Positions 53,289 through 64,000 of a stretch of 64,000 bases of DNA are shown here, piece after piece; position 1 is the first letter of the stretch; each line of letters opens with the position of its first letter. The notes under the pieces are model-generated. The model was not told where the DNA came from. It did not search any database and was given only the letters and a program-made list of their open reading frames with translations. The stretch covers positions 2,647,103 through 2,711,102 of the forward strand of contig WNKI01000001.1 in NCBI GenBank assembly GCA_015350385.1, given 5' to 3'. The DNA comes from Aculops lycopersici. Taxonomy: Eukaryota > Arthropoda > Arachnida > Trombidiformes > Eriophyidae. The translations under genes and the position numbers were made by a program.

Positions 53289-54350
53289 ATGGCAACCGCA
53301 GCGGCCACCGTTTCCGCCGCCTCGGCAGCCGTCGGCATACCTGTGGATTCGCACATGACGCAACTCATCTACGACCACCCCTTGTACCCACTACTCGAGC
53401 TTGTATTCCAACGTTGCGAACTAGCGACCAGCTCGCCGAGGGACGCACAATCTGAGCCAACGAATAGCTCGGAGCAGTTTAGTGAGGATATTAGAAATTT
53501 TATCAACGATGCCAGATTAAAGCAGCAACCCTTGACCACTGGCGTGCAGGATGTTGATAGATTTATGTTAAAATCCATAGAAGTGTTACGAATTCATTTA
53601 TTAGAATTGGAGAAGGTTCATCAATTGTGCGACAACTTTTGCGCACGTTACATAAGCTGTTTGAAGGGCAAGTTGCCAATTGATTTGGTTGTGGATGATG
53701 GCTCATCTAGGGATACCAATTCAGCTAGTCGAAATGGGAACCAACAGGATGGACACAATAGTAACAACAACAATAATAACAACAATGGCAGCGGCAGCGG
53801 CGGAAGTGGAGGGAGTAATTTAAATTCAACACAAAATAATAATAATAATGATAGCACGAGCTCCTCAACATCACATCATAATGGCCAATCGGCGACGCCA
53901 ACAACACAACAACAACAACATCAGCAGCATAACCAAAACTCAAACAACGGCCACCATGCAGCAACAGCAGCATCAGCAGCAAACCACCACCCACACCACA
54001 CTTCTCACCACACCTCACACCCGCACCACCAACACCAGCAACACCAGCAAGCTCATCAACATCCGGCGGCGCATCACCAAGATCCGCTAGGCGTCAATGG
54101 GTATCCGACGAACGCTGACGCAAGCAGCGCAGCGGCGGCCTATCATCACGCGGCTGCCGCAGGTGCATCCGCTGCGGCCGCCTATGGCGCCTACGGAGCC
54201 GCTGGCTACGGTGGCGCCGCCGCCGACCACCGGATGAACCCATACGCCGCGCACCACGCCGCCTACGGTTTACATGGGCCCACAAGTCACTATCAAACTG
54301 ACCACCACAATTCAAGCTTGAAATCAGATCCAATTCATCACAACAACTCA

Positions 54351-54393
<43 letters not shown>

Positions 54394-54548
54394 GCAACAA
54401 CAACAACTCCAGCCACCACCATCATCGCGAGCTAACCGCCTCCTCTGGTTCCTCGTCGGCCTCCTCCATCAAGATGGAACACGGAGCCAACGGCGGGGGT
54501 CAGTACGGCGGCGAGCACACGCAGGCTACAAACGCCTCCGAGCGACAG
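53289..54548 (+). CDS. hth: homothorax / MEIS, coding exon 1 (MEIS domain)
   Basis: 420 codons from ATG 53289 to a strong donor (CAG then GTAAGTTT, 54549). The MEIS/PKNOX N-terminal domain is clear at about 24-140: IYDHPLYPLLELVFQRCELAT, the FNEDI-equivalent FSEDIRNF, IEVLRIHLLELEKVHQLC, then YISCLKGKLPIDLVVDD. The ending KGKLPIDLV marks Meis/Hth rather than PKNOX. This domain binds Exd/PBX and drives its nuclear import in limb and segment patterning. The rest of the exon is Asn, His, Gln and Ala repeats, including an Asn run encoded by AAT (about 54345-54400). If the intron is retained, the frame continues for 20 codons to a stop at 54609-54611, giving a homeodomain-less protein. The homeodomain exons are beyond the window. 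Confidence 0.96.
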
Positions 54549-54684
54549 GTAAGTTTTTATTTGACAAAGAGACACTTGTTGACAGTGGAGCGCAGCAAGT
54601 GTGTGTTATAGATCCAAGGTGATTGTCATTTGGTTCATTAAGTGACTAACAACCATCTCAACTCAACTCGAATACCCAAAACAG

Positions 54685-54721
54685 CTTCACGATGACGTTA
54701 GATCGCCCACCGGCTCAACAG
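54685..54721 (+). CDS. hth: homothorax, coding exon 2 (37 nt)
   Basis: It follows an acceptor (CCCAAAACAG) after a 136-bp intron and ends at a donor (GTAAGTCA, 54722). In frame with exon 1 it reads LHDDVRSPTGSTG, the last codon being split. This agrees with the DDVRSPTGSTG segment that lies between the MEIS domain and homeodomain in MEIS/Hth proteins as I recall them. The phase (1 nt left over) predicts that exon 3 begins with two bases completing Gly. Confidence 0.9.
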
Positions 54722-56682
54722 GTAAGTCACCGTTAAATTTTGAACTCAATTAAATTCTTTATGATCATGATGGTCATGATCATCTCCCATCCCATTTTAT
54801 TTCACTCCTTTCCCCCTCCCTTTTCCCTACTTACTCTCCGTTTCAACTCTGGTTCTTTCATGCCATTTCATTCCATTCTCTTGCCTCCAAAGTCAAGATT
54901 TGGCAATACTCTCAAATTGAACCCAAAGACATCAAATGGTTGCGTTGTCCGCTTGACTGCTCATCAACCGGTCGCCTCATTCATGAGGCAACCTAAAGTT
55001 TGGCAGGTCAAACATGATGATAATGATGATGATGATAATAGTAATAATACTAATCAGCGGCCGCGGCATCATCATGATTTCGCAACAGCCGCCGACAACA
55101 AGAACAACAACATGAGCACCAGCAACCTGTTGGCCGCTTCCGCGCTCATTAAACAGATCAAGCTATCGCTTGCAGTCCGAGTTTACCTTGAAGTTGTGTG
55201 TATGATTGTCTGTGCGAGACAGAGACAGAGAGAGCTTCGGTTTTGGATGGGCCGGCAACGCACCCGAAGGCGCGCAAACATGAAGTTGTTGCCAATGGGA
55301 CAAGAGGAGCGCATCGCCTCCATTCAATTTGCCCACTTTTGCCTCTGAATGCGAGCGCCAAACTTTCAGGTGGTCAAGCGACGGCGGCTGTTGCCAGGAT
55401 TCAAATTGAAACCGACGCCAGCCCGCAAGCGCGACGACCACTGCTATGACCAAGACCGAAGACGAGAAGGAGCTAAACCTTAGCCACTTCATGCTCCACC
55501 TTTAATTTTTAGCCAGTCAAATTTTTGCAATCTCGCGCTCTGTCTCCTCCTGGGGCCAAGAGGCAAAGTCAGTTGGCCAAGTCGGTGGCTGTTGGTCAAT
55601 GCAAGTGAACCACTAGATTCAGCGCCACGAGGTAGAGGCATAGAATGAGAGAGCAAATTTTTGTTCGGAATTTTTGCATTCGCCTTCACGGGGAAGAGAC
55701 TCTGCCTTTTTGAATGCGTTGAATGCTTAAGAATTAGAGAAAGAGCGAGAGGAAAAAAGGAACGAGAATTCTTTTGTCTTCGCTTCGTTTCTCTCTCTCT
55801 CTCTCTGTTTCTACCTGGTTGCTTTGCTCACCTAAAGCTACCTGCTTTCTCGCTAATATCTATCTGTTCATCTCACTGCACCACTGCCACTTCTCTTTCT
55901 CTCGCTTCGTTTTCTCCTTCGGTGGCTACAAGTTTGGCGGTTGAAATCAATGTAGCCAGAAATAATCGAAAACTAACATTCTAATGAATGCTCGCACAGT
56001 GAGTTAGCGAGAAAAGTTGTTGGCCAATAGGCGAGGAGTTTACCTGTGCCTCGCATACACAAGTAAACTGCTCGCCTAGAGTTGCCGATGGCGATCGATG
56101 CCGCCGCCGCCGCTGCCTTAGTTGCTTCTATTGCTGCTGATGATGGTGGACCTCGCCGCTGTTGGTTGATGTGAATGTTATTGTTGCTGATGTTACGAGG
56201 AAGTTGGCCGGTCAGGTGTAAGGCCACCACTTGCACCTTGCATCTCGCTGGCCAACTGGTCAGAGTTAGAGTCTCCTCTTTCATTGGCTCAGTTTAGTTT
56301 TGTCTGCTCTCTATGGCTCCAAACTCGAAGAATTAGCCAGTAAGCTGGAGGATAAGTCTAGAAGAACAACAGACGCTTAGTTGAAGAAGAAGAGCAACGC
56401 AACGCAACGCAACGCCAAGCTGACTGACTGACTGACTGACGCAACATTTCCAATGTTGCCGCTGCTCATATGGCCAAAAATTGGAGATCAAATTGGCTTG
56501 GCGCTCGGCCCTCTTTTCGTGGCCAACAAACGAACGCAACCTCCGCTGGCCACGACCAAAACGACGACTAGAGATTCGGACTGCAAGTGCCAAAGTCGTC
56601 GATGCCGAGTGGTTACCGCGGCCCGCTGTTGTTCTTCTCGGCGCTTTCTTTCCATCTCTCCATCTCTCCACCTTTCAAGCTC

Positions 56683-56720
56683 AACCAAACCAAACCAAAC
56701 CAAACCAAACCAAACTAAAC
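56683..56720. repeat. CCAAA pentanucleotide repeat
   Basis: About seven tandem units of CCAAA/ACCAA. Confidence 0.85.
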
Positions 56721-57732
56721 TAGACTTTGCTGGCTCACCAACTCGAGCTCACCAACTGAAGACTCTGCCAGTCAGTCTGCTGTTTTCCGCCGACTTTCCT
56801 CCTCCACCTCCACTATAATGAGTAGCCGCCGCCGCCGCATCAGTTCAGGATGGCGCCTGACCATGTGGCTTCCATCTCTCTCCCTCTATTTCGAGCCAGA
56901 AAATATTAATAATTTGAAGCCAAACAAGACAAGAAAGCGTTCAGTTGCCTCGCTCTCTTGCCAGCGATAGTGGTAGACTTGGGCCAAGCAAACTCCTCCA
57001 GCAAAAGAGAGACAGAGAGCAACAACAGTTGCTCTGCCTCTTTGCTGCCGCTTAGCTCGCGTCTCGCTCTCGACCTTCGTACCCCTCGTATTGGTGGCCA
57101 ATGGCGGCGCCGCGCTCCCACTCCCACTCCCGAGCAAGTGTTGCGCGGATGCGGCGCGAATCGAGCGAGCGAGCCACAGGTTGCCAGTTGGGTTGTGTTC
57201 CTGTTGTTGCAGGAGAATCGAGCGCGTCGTCGTCGTTTTCCACTTGTTCGTGGCTGGCAGAGTTTGCCAGCAACTCGTTGGCTTGTTGCATAAGGCTGAA
57301 CATAATGGCAACTTATTGGCAGCAGCAGCCAACACTCACTTCTGCTCGCGGCTTGCGATTTGCAGAGCAGAGCAGAGTAGAAAATCGACGTAGTATTTAA
57401 TCCGCTTGATTTGGCTGCTGAAGCCCGCGTGGTGGTTGTTGGAATATCGAAGAGGCCGGGGGAGTTGCTTTGGTGAACGTCCGGCGCTTGGGCGGCGGCG
57501 GCAGTGGCACCCGCTGCATACAACAGCAACCTGTTGCATCGGCCGACGAGTGGTGTTAGCATTAGTCGCTAAAAAGACTAGTTGTTGCCAATGTCGATAT
57601 TATGGCAACACTGCGTGCAACTGCTCACCCGACAACAACCACGAGAATCAGATGTATAAAAAGCGCTCCCTGTTGCTGTTGTTCTTTGCTGCCAGGTATG
57701 AGTCGAGTCGAGTTGAGTTGAGATCAACCGAG

Positions 57733-57784
57733 AGACCGACCGACCGACCGACCGACCGACCGAACGATAGACAGACAGACAGAC
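57733..57784. repeat. GACC and GACA tetranucleotide repeats
   Basis: About six GACC units directly followed, after a short break, by about five GACA units. Confidence 0.85.
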
Positions 57785-58459
57785 ACTTGAACGCTTGTGC
57801 GCCCAAACACTTGAGCCGCAGGTGAGGGGACGCCAAAGCTCATTAGTCGCTCAGGGTGAGAATAATAACTCAGTAACCAAAAGCCGTGGGATCCGCTAAG
57901 AGAAATTAAACGTTTCGTGTTGTCGATCGAGCAGCGAGCGAGCACTCGAGCTTTGTTCTTTCCCTGGCTTGTATTTGGATGCGGCAACGAGGCGACGTGC
58001 AGCGGCGTTGCGTCATCCTGGACGCGCCATGACAGGTGGCCGCTCGATAGCTCGCCGGCCGGCCGGCCGCTCGACAGTGGATGGGGCGAAATTTTAGTTG
58101 TCACTTTAGTTGTGCCTTATTTTCGCCAACTCCAATGCGAAGGCTAAGAGGAAATTGACTCCCTCAAGTTGCTCGGTTTTATTCCGTGAGTTTCGCCGCG
58201 ACCACCGAGTCTCAACTCGCGAGAAATCGGAGCCAACTTTTAACTCGCTGGCTTGCGATATCAGGATGAGCAATTGCAATTTTTTCTCCTGCTACCCGGC
58301 CAGCCACTAGTCCGCAAGACAGAAGCAGCAAGTGGCCAGCCAGTTACGCTTCACTAGCCACCTGATGATTTGTCCACCCGACCGATTGGTTCCGATCGGC
58401 CGGCTGGAGATTGTGGTTGCGCAAGTGGCAGTTGCCATTATCAATGGCCGCGATTAGAT

Positions 58460-58480
58460 CGTCGTCGTCGTCGTCGTCGT
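58460..58480. repeat. GTC trinucleotide repeat
   Basis: Seven or so perfect GTC units; similar GTC runs recur near 60664. Confidence 0.8.
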
Positions 58481-59379
58481 TTGCTCGCCTCTACCTGCTT
58501 ACAGATTCACTAGATTGTCGCTTCAATGGCCGTGGCACTTGTTGTTGGCCGAGCGCTTGTTGCGTATGGGAAAATTGGCTTTGCTGAATGCGGTCGCGCG
58601 AGCAACTAAACTGGCAAGTCCAAGTTCGAGCCGAAGCCCAAGTTAGAATTTAAGTTGATAGATAGATGGAGAAGAAAAGCGAAGGACAGAATCTTGCAGG
58701 AAAAACAATTGCTTGTCCAATTGGCTCGCCTCATATAGATTTCCTCACCTGATTTCCACGAATTGCGGCTGCGGTGGCGTCAGAATAAGATTGAATGTCA
58801 CATTGGCTCCCTGCCCCAGCTGCATCCGTTTCGCGATTCGCCTCAATGGGCCGCAAAATGGGCGAGTAAATTGGTTGCCACTTCTATCGGTATTGCTGTT
58901 GTTGTTGCTGTTGCGGCCGCTGTTGTTGCTGCTCATGAGTTGGACTTTAGTTTTAACTCAAGGTGGCCGCACGATGCTCAGCTTAGCGCCCTCAACCAAG
59001 CGGTCGTCGTGTGGCGCCCATTAGATTGTTACCGTTGGGCCAGTTAATAGGCACCTGAGTTTTCACCACTCCAACCAAGAGTATAGACCGTACCTGCGCG
59101 CGCGACCCACACTCACCTGGCCAACCAATAACCCGGGCCACCTTGGCAATCATTGGCCGGCCCATTGGGTGGCGCTCGTTCATTGAGGTGGTAATTATTT
59201 ACCTGCTTGACTTTTCCCTGCTCCCGACGCAAGCTGGCGCCCCTCAAAAGGCGCACGTCAAAAGTTGACGACAATTGTCGGCTTTAACGCGACGTCGCCG
59301 TCGTCATCGTGGTGGCGGTGGTTGTGGTTGGGGTCGACTTTGTTTCCATACAGGCGCGACACTTTTGATCGACTTTTCC

Positions 59380-59402
59380 TCTCTGTCTGTCTGTCTGTCT
59401 CT
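59380..59402. repeat. CTGT tetranucleotide repeat
   Basis: About five CTGT units with flanking CT. Confidence 0.75.
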
Positions 59403-59960
59403 TTCTCACACAAACACAAAAGGGCGGCCACGAGATTCTATTTCCAGTCCTCAAACACTCTATTCAATTTCACCTGGCAAAAACTCTCCTCTGTTGCTCG
59501 ACGACGGCCACCACAACAACGAAAACCACCACCACCGAACGTCAAAACTTTGGGCGCGCCAAAGTGTGCGAGTCAACAACATTCGTTTGTGTGGCAAATG
59601 GCGACGACATTGACGATGTGAGAGACAGTATTTAGGAGCTAGCGGGTGAGGGAGAGAAAGCGACAATATTTTCAACTGCGCGCTTCCGGTTGTCATGGAT
59701 AACATGAAATTGAATCTTCGTTTCGTTGTCTAGTTGTTCGACTGTCTGGTTGTTGTAGTTAGCGAGCGAAAGTTCCCCCCCCCCCACTTTGCGCCTCTAA
59801 TCTGCAGTTGCAGTGGTCGTTGTCGAGCCGCAACAAAACGCTTGCGCCTCTACCTTTACCTGCCTTCGAAGCTAGTGGTCCAGTGCGCGAGCCACTAGCT
59901 TGGCTGTTGGCACGACATGTTGAGTTAGCATTGAACAACAATACAAGCGACTGGTCCGCC

Positions 59961-59984
59961 CACAACAACAACAACAGCAACAGC

Positions 59985-60028
<44 letters not shown>

Positions 60029-60042
60029 AAATAACAACAAAC
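59961..60042. repeat. CAA trinucleotide repeat
   Basis: A long CAA/AAC run with a few CAG interruptions. Short frames here give poly-Asn or poly-Leu peptides that are repeat shadows. Confidence 0.9.
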
Positions 60043-61572
60043 CGGACGGATGGGCAAGGAAAGCGAGCAGTCAGTTGTCAGGGAGACGACCACGAGCCAC
60101 TGGTTTCGAGCCAACCGGAGAGTTGGCTCTTGACTTGCTCGTTCCAGTCTAAATGGATACGCTAAAGAGCAAGCCAGAGCCTCACTGTGGCTCTTTTTCT
60201 GGCATTGAAGCCTCGTTTATTGCCACAGCCGCGCTCATCTCATCTCATCTCATCTCCTGTCCCTTTTGGCTTCGGTGGTGTGACTCGCGCAAAAAGCGAC
60301 TTGTTGATGGAGCTACTACTGCTGCTGCTGCTGCGTGGCAAACTGCACCGCAAATGGCCACGAGCGAGAAAAATTCTAACCGCGAGTCAGAAGACGAGAG
60401 GCGAGAGACAAGAGAAAGGTAACAACAGATAGGTAGGAAGACTGTTAGAAGTTGAAACGTTTGACAAATATTTGATGTTTGTTGTCGTTGGAAGCGGAGA
60501 GTATCCATTTCACGTCCACAATGGCGACAAATAACGACAACAGCAACTGAATGCGAATTTTTTAAACGAAATCCCCATTGAAAGATGCGAACGATAATTT
60601 GCGCGCTCACACACAAACAAACGACGACCACTGACCAAGTGGCCAATCCCTTAAGTCTAACTCGTCGTCGTCGTCGTCGGTAGCCGGTAGTCGTTAGTGC
60701 CGCTCATCTGCTTTTGCCTCTGGCTTCTTTCAAAGTGCCATTGGAATGCCTTAGTGAGCAACGCGAACAGACTTGGTGGTAGCTACAGAAGAAGCACAGA
60801 GAAAGACAGAGAGGAAATTGAATTGACGCGTGAAATCAAAGGATTGGCTTTCATTATCAGTCGCTCACTCGCTCATAAGTTGGCTTCCTCACTTCCGTGA
60901 GAAAATTGCGGCTAGCCTAACGGTGAAGAGGCTAACTAACGATTGTTTGTTTGCTGACGCTGCTTCCATGTTTGGTTTGCCTTAGCGGAGCTCCGGTTTC
61001 AATCATTCGCCATCGAGAAGCGGGTTTTTCGAGTCGATTTTTCTCCTCCCGACTCACGGCGCCCAAGAAAAAAGCTCGAGGAATTTGGAACTCGCGAGGG
61101 AGAGAGGGAGAGAGAGAGAGAGAGAGAGGAGCCGCAGGTGACGTGACTGATTCAATCAGCGGCTCACCTATCAATGTATTAGTTATTATTGCTGCTATGA
61201 TTAGTACTGCCGACTGTCCTTTTGGGCCGAGGCTCAGGCGCAGGCTGGTGGTGTTAGTGTGGCACGCGAAAAAATTGATTTCCCATTCGTTTTGTTGCCC
61301 GTCGCGCTTGTTGGCTTCCATGGCCAACATGCAAACGCAACCAACTACACCGACGTCACTCACCGCAAACAAGCAACGCGCAACGATTACGCGATTTGTT
61401 GGCAGTGTTTTTGGTGGTGGTGGTGGTGGTTGTTGTGGTAGTGGTAGTGGGCGAGCAACGCGAAAGGCCAGCCCAAGTTCCCAGCGCTAAGCACGTGACA
61501 CTTTTGTCAGTTGAACTGTCAGATTTTGGTCGCGCAACTCGGAGTCTTACTCAATACTTGATGCTCAATTCA

Positions 61573-61590
61573 TATATATATATATATATA
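61573..61590. repeat. TA dinucleotide run
   Basis: A perfect TA run of about nine units. Confidence 0.8.
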
Positions 61591-63049
61591 AGCCTAAATC
61601 CTCTCCTCTGTTATAACTATAACTAAGCTACAACCATCGCTATTGCTCCCATTGAGTGCCGATAATCGTCTCAGTTCTCACTGACATCGACTTTGTATTG
61701 GCAGAGCAGCCGAGCAGCCGAGCAGCCAGAGCCAAAGACAACAATGCGTTGAATTGAGCGGAAGGGACAAGCAGACTAAAGCGGCGCCACGCCAACACCA
61801 GCTGACTTTTGGCCCCAACGTTCGGGAGCTTCCGGTTCTGGCGAAAGGTGGTTCTGTGCTTGCGATTGAAAGTTTTCCCATTTGGCCTCGCACGGCACGT
61901 GGCTGCTGGCGGTGAAATTGAACACTCGCTCACTGGACTGGATCGTCTTGTGGCCAGCAGTGTGGTCATCCTCGGAGTCTCCTCTAGGTTTCCCTTGGAG
62001 CGAGGGGGAGGGAATAATTACACACATGGCAGTCAACTGTTGTGCAACTCTTGTTTGTTGCTCATTTTGCCATCCTCAAGCCGGACGTTGAGTGAGAGTC
62101 TAATTATAATGACGCAAGCGCCACCACGAGACTCGATCGCCTCCCACACATCGGGACGGCAAATGTTGTTGGATTTTCTCGAACTCGAATCATTCGGACT
62201 TCGGAGCTGGGGGCTCGAAGCTTGAATCTCGAGACGATATGCGGCAGACAGCCGAACGAGAGAGAGAGAGAGAGAGTTTGGAATACGAGAGACTCAATGG
62301 CGCCAAATTCGTTTTGTGCGTGTAGCTGGGTTTTGCGGTTTCTTTCTCCCGCCAGTCGAACGTTCGATGGCTGCTCTTTTGGTTGCTCTCTTTGCCAGTC
62401 TATGGGCACAGCAGCGGCGGCGGCGGCGACGACGACGTTGCAAAGTGGCAACCACCACCACCGAGTTGCCAGCACGCGTTTTGCGCGCGCGACGCTCGAG
62501 CGGCGAGCTGGCCAAGCCAAGTTTGTTCGCCAGAGCGCTCGGTTCACATGCGAGCGCACGCGAAAGTGAGCAGCCGATGCTCACTTTTGCTCTTTTCGCG
62601 TCATCGCGTTCGTCTGCACGTGGCGCTTAATTTGAAATTTTCAAATTGGGCGACTCACCGAATCCAAGTTGGATGGCGACGACGACGACGAGGACTATGG
62701 CGTTCGGCGGTGGCCGGCGGAGAGGCAAACAGGCTGGAAGTGAGCAAAACGCTCCGCTAAAAATTTGCCGCTGCTCTTCTCGAATTGCGACGAAAGAGTC
62801 AGGAGAATGGTGGCCGTCCAGCACTAAATGTACACCAACGACACGGAGAGCGAGCGAGTAGAAACAACAACAACAACAACCACTAGGCGACCGGCGCTAT
62901 TAGTTTAACATCGAACAAACGAAAGACTTTGGCTCGGATCCGCAAACTGGAAATTTGGAGCCAGTGGCGAGAGTTGCAACGCCAAGTCGCGGCCATTAGA
63001 GGTTCGCGAGCCGGATATATGCGCGTCGCACTTCTAGCAGGTCGACGGC

Positions 63050-63051
<2 letters not shown>

Positions 63052-63098
<47 letters not shown>
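63052..63098. repeat. CT/TG compound dinucleotide repeat
   Basis: A TC run of about 34 bases passes directly into TG units. Confidence 0.85.
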
Positions 63099-64000
63099 GT
63101 GCCCAATAGAAGTGGCAACTTTGACGGCGATGGCTAGCAGTCGATTATATTGCAACATCCGCCAATAGGCCGCTGCTCTTTTGGCATTCCGTTCGCCGCT
63201 AGTGTCAGCTCTAGTATCTGCTCTAGTGTCGCTCACCCGCTCAATCCCCTGGGAGTGGAGTGGAGCAAAGCGGCGGCCATTCGCTCCAGTTGGTCGCTCT
63301 GGTTGTTGGTGGCGGTGGAGCGCTGAGAGAAAAGAGGAGTCCATAGGCCACTGGATGCTCACTTCGTCATTTTACTCTTGTTCCTGTTCCTTCTCTCGCT
63401 AAGAAGCGGCCACAATGAGAGACTGCTCTTCTCGTCGTTGGCTTCCAGTTTCGTCGTGGCCGCTTCTAGTTTCTAGTAGCAAATTGGCGAGCAAAAAAGA
63501 GAAGCAACGAGCAACAACCTCAAGGACTCAACTTCCTCGCGTATTCCACAATAAGAATACGATCGGCTCATTACGTCAGTGTCAGCGGCTAATATCAGCC
63601 TGCTCTTTTGGGTCCGAAATTAGAGAGGCCCCCAAACGAGGGGCTGGCTGGTGGACTTGTGGCTGTCGGCTCTTTAGCGCCACTTCCTGCCACTGGAGGC
63701 GCCTACCAAATCAACTCTCTCTTTATCTCTGTCTGTTTTGCCAAGAGGCGCAAGTTGAATTGGAAATGACCTGGCAAAGTGAACTGGCCAACGAGTAGAT
63801 GTGTCGATAGCCATCAAAGGGGCGCGACGGCTGCTGAGTGTCTCGTTTGGTGGTTGTCCTTTTCTCTCTCTCTCTCTCTCCTCCCTTTGCTTGGCCTCTT
63901 GGTTATATTTGCAGCGCGCCAACTAGCAGCAGCAGCAGCGGCAGCAATAACAAGAGTAATCAGTGGCTTTTAGAGACTCCATTTGGGAGGAAAACTTTGA

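Larger units (their letters stand above)
54722..64000. other. homothorax intron 2 (at least 9.3 kb, incomplete)
   Basis: From the exon-2 donor to the window end I found no homeodomain coding (no equivalent of WFINARRR) and no other supported gene. Frames of 60-180 codons on both strands are Arg/Ser/Leu-rich or repeat-derived and look like chance. The region is full of simple repeats, itemised separately. Long introns with regulatory DNA are known for homothorax in other arthropods. Confidence 0.6.

Noticed and set aside
60932..61490. Overlapping 146- and 179-codon frames in the homothorax intron
   Set aside because: Repeat-derived, on opposite strands over the same DNA, with no domain.

Overview
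This window is animal nuclear DNA, most likely from an arthropod with few introns. Recognisable genes include a homothorax/MEIS gene, a Mi-2-type CHD remodeller, NADPH-cytochrome P450 reductase, a BCKDH E1-alpha subunit, mitochondrial PheRS and RNase P subunit POP4. Most have one uninterrupted reading frame. Coding tails are rich in Gln, Asn and His, and non-coding DNA is full of GA, GTC, CAA and ACGT microsatellites. A mite or other chelicerate would fit, but that is a guess from style. No tRNA, rRNA or CRISPR array was seen.

Layout. 1-2233 (minus): 5' part of a very Q/N/S-rich protein that runs off the left edge. 2234-5247: promoter-like DNA with GA/CT tracts. 5248-6081 (minus): enoyl-CoA hydratase/isomerase-family gene, head to head with a two-chromodomain gene (6700-8058) that also has a possible Ulp1/C48-like cysteine-protease fold and a C2H2 finger. 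8183-8687: a complete hAT-type MITE with 31-bp inverted ends and an 8-bp target duplication. 9485-11503 and 12472-14490: a tandem pair of ANL-superfamily CoA ligase-like genes with mosaic divergence. A paralogous flank at about 15508-15600 lacks the MITE and acts as its empty site. Then come a CGRRF1-like RING gene (15936-16826), BCKDHA (17127-18524), BORCS5 (18713-19216), an unrecognised 988-residue nuclear-looking protein (20573-23539) and a ZnT zinc transporter (23815-25245, minus).

25246-30106 is mostly non-coding and holds a perfect 16-bp hairpin. POR (30107-32176) and POP4 (32333-33022, minus) converge. 33023-40800 is a gene desert with a long microsatellite cluster interrupted by a 20-N assembly gap. 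FARS2 (40801-42042), Mi-2 (42848-48415) and a convergent Q-rich membrane protein (48882-51530, minus) follow. From 53289 to the right edge lies homothorax: a large first coding exon, a 37-nt second exon, then at least 9 kb of intron. The homeodomain exons are outside the window.

Most genes are housekeeping genes in no operon-like order. The parts that look least ordinary are the chromodomain/protease-like/zinc-finger gene, the diverging ligase pair between paralogous flanks with the dated MITE insertion, and two long proteins I cannot name.
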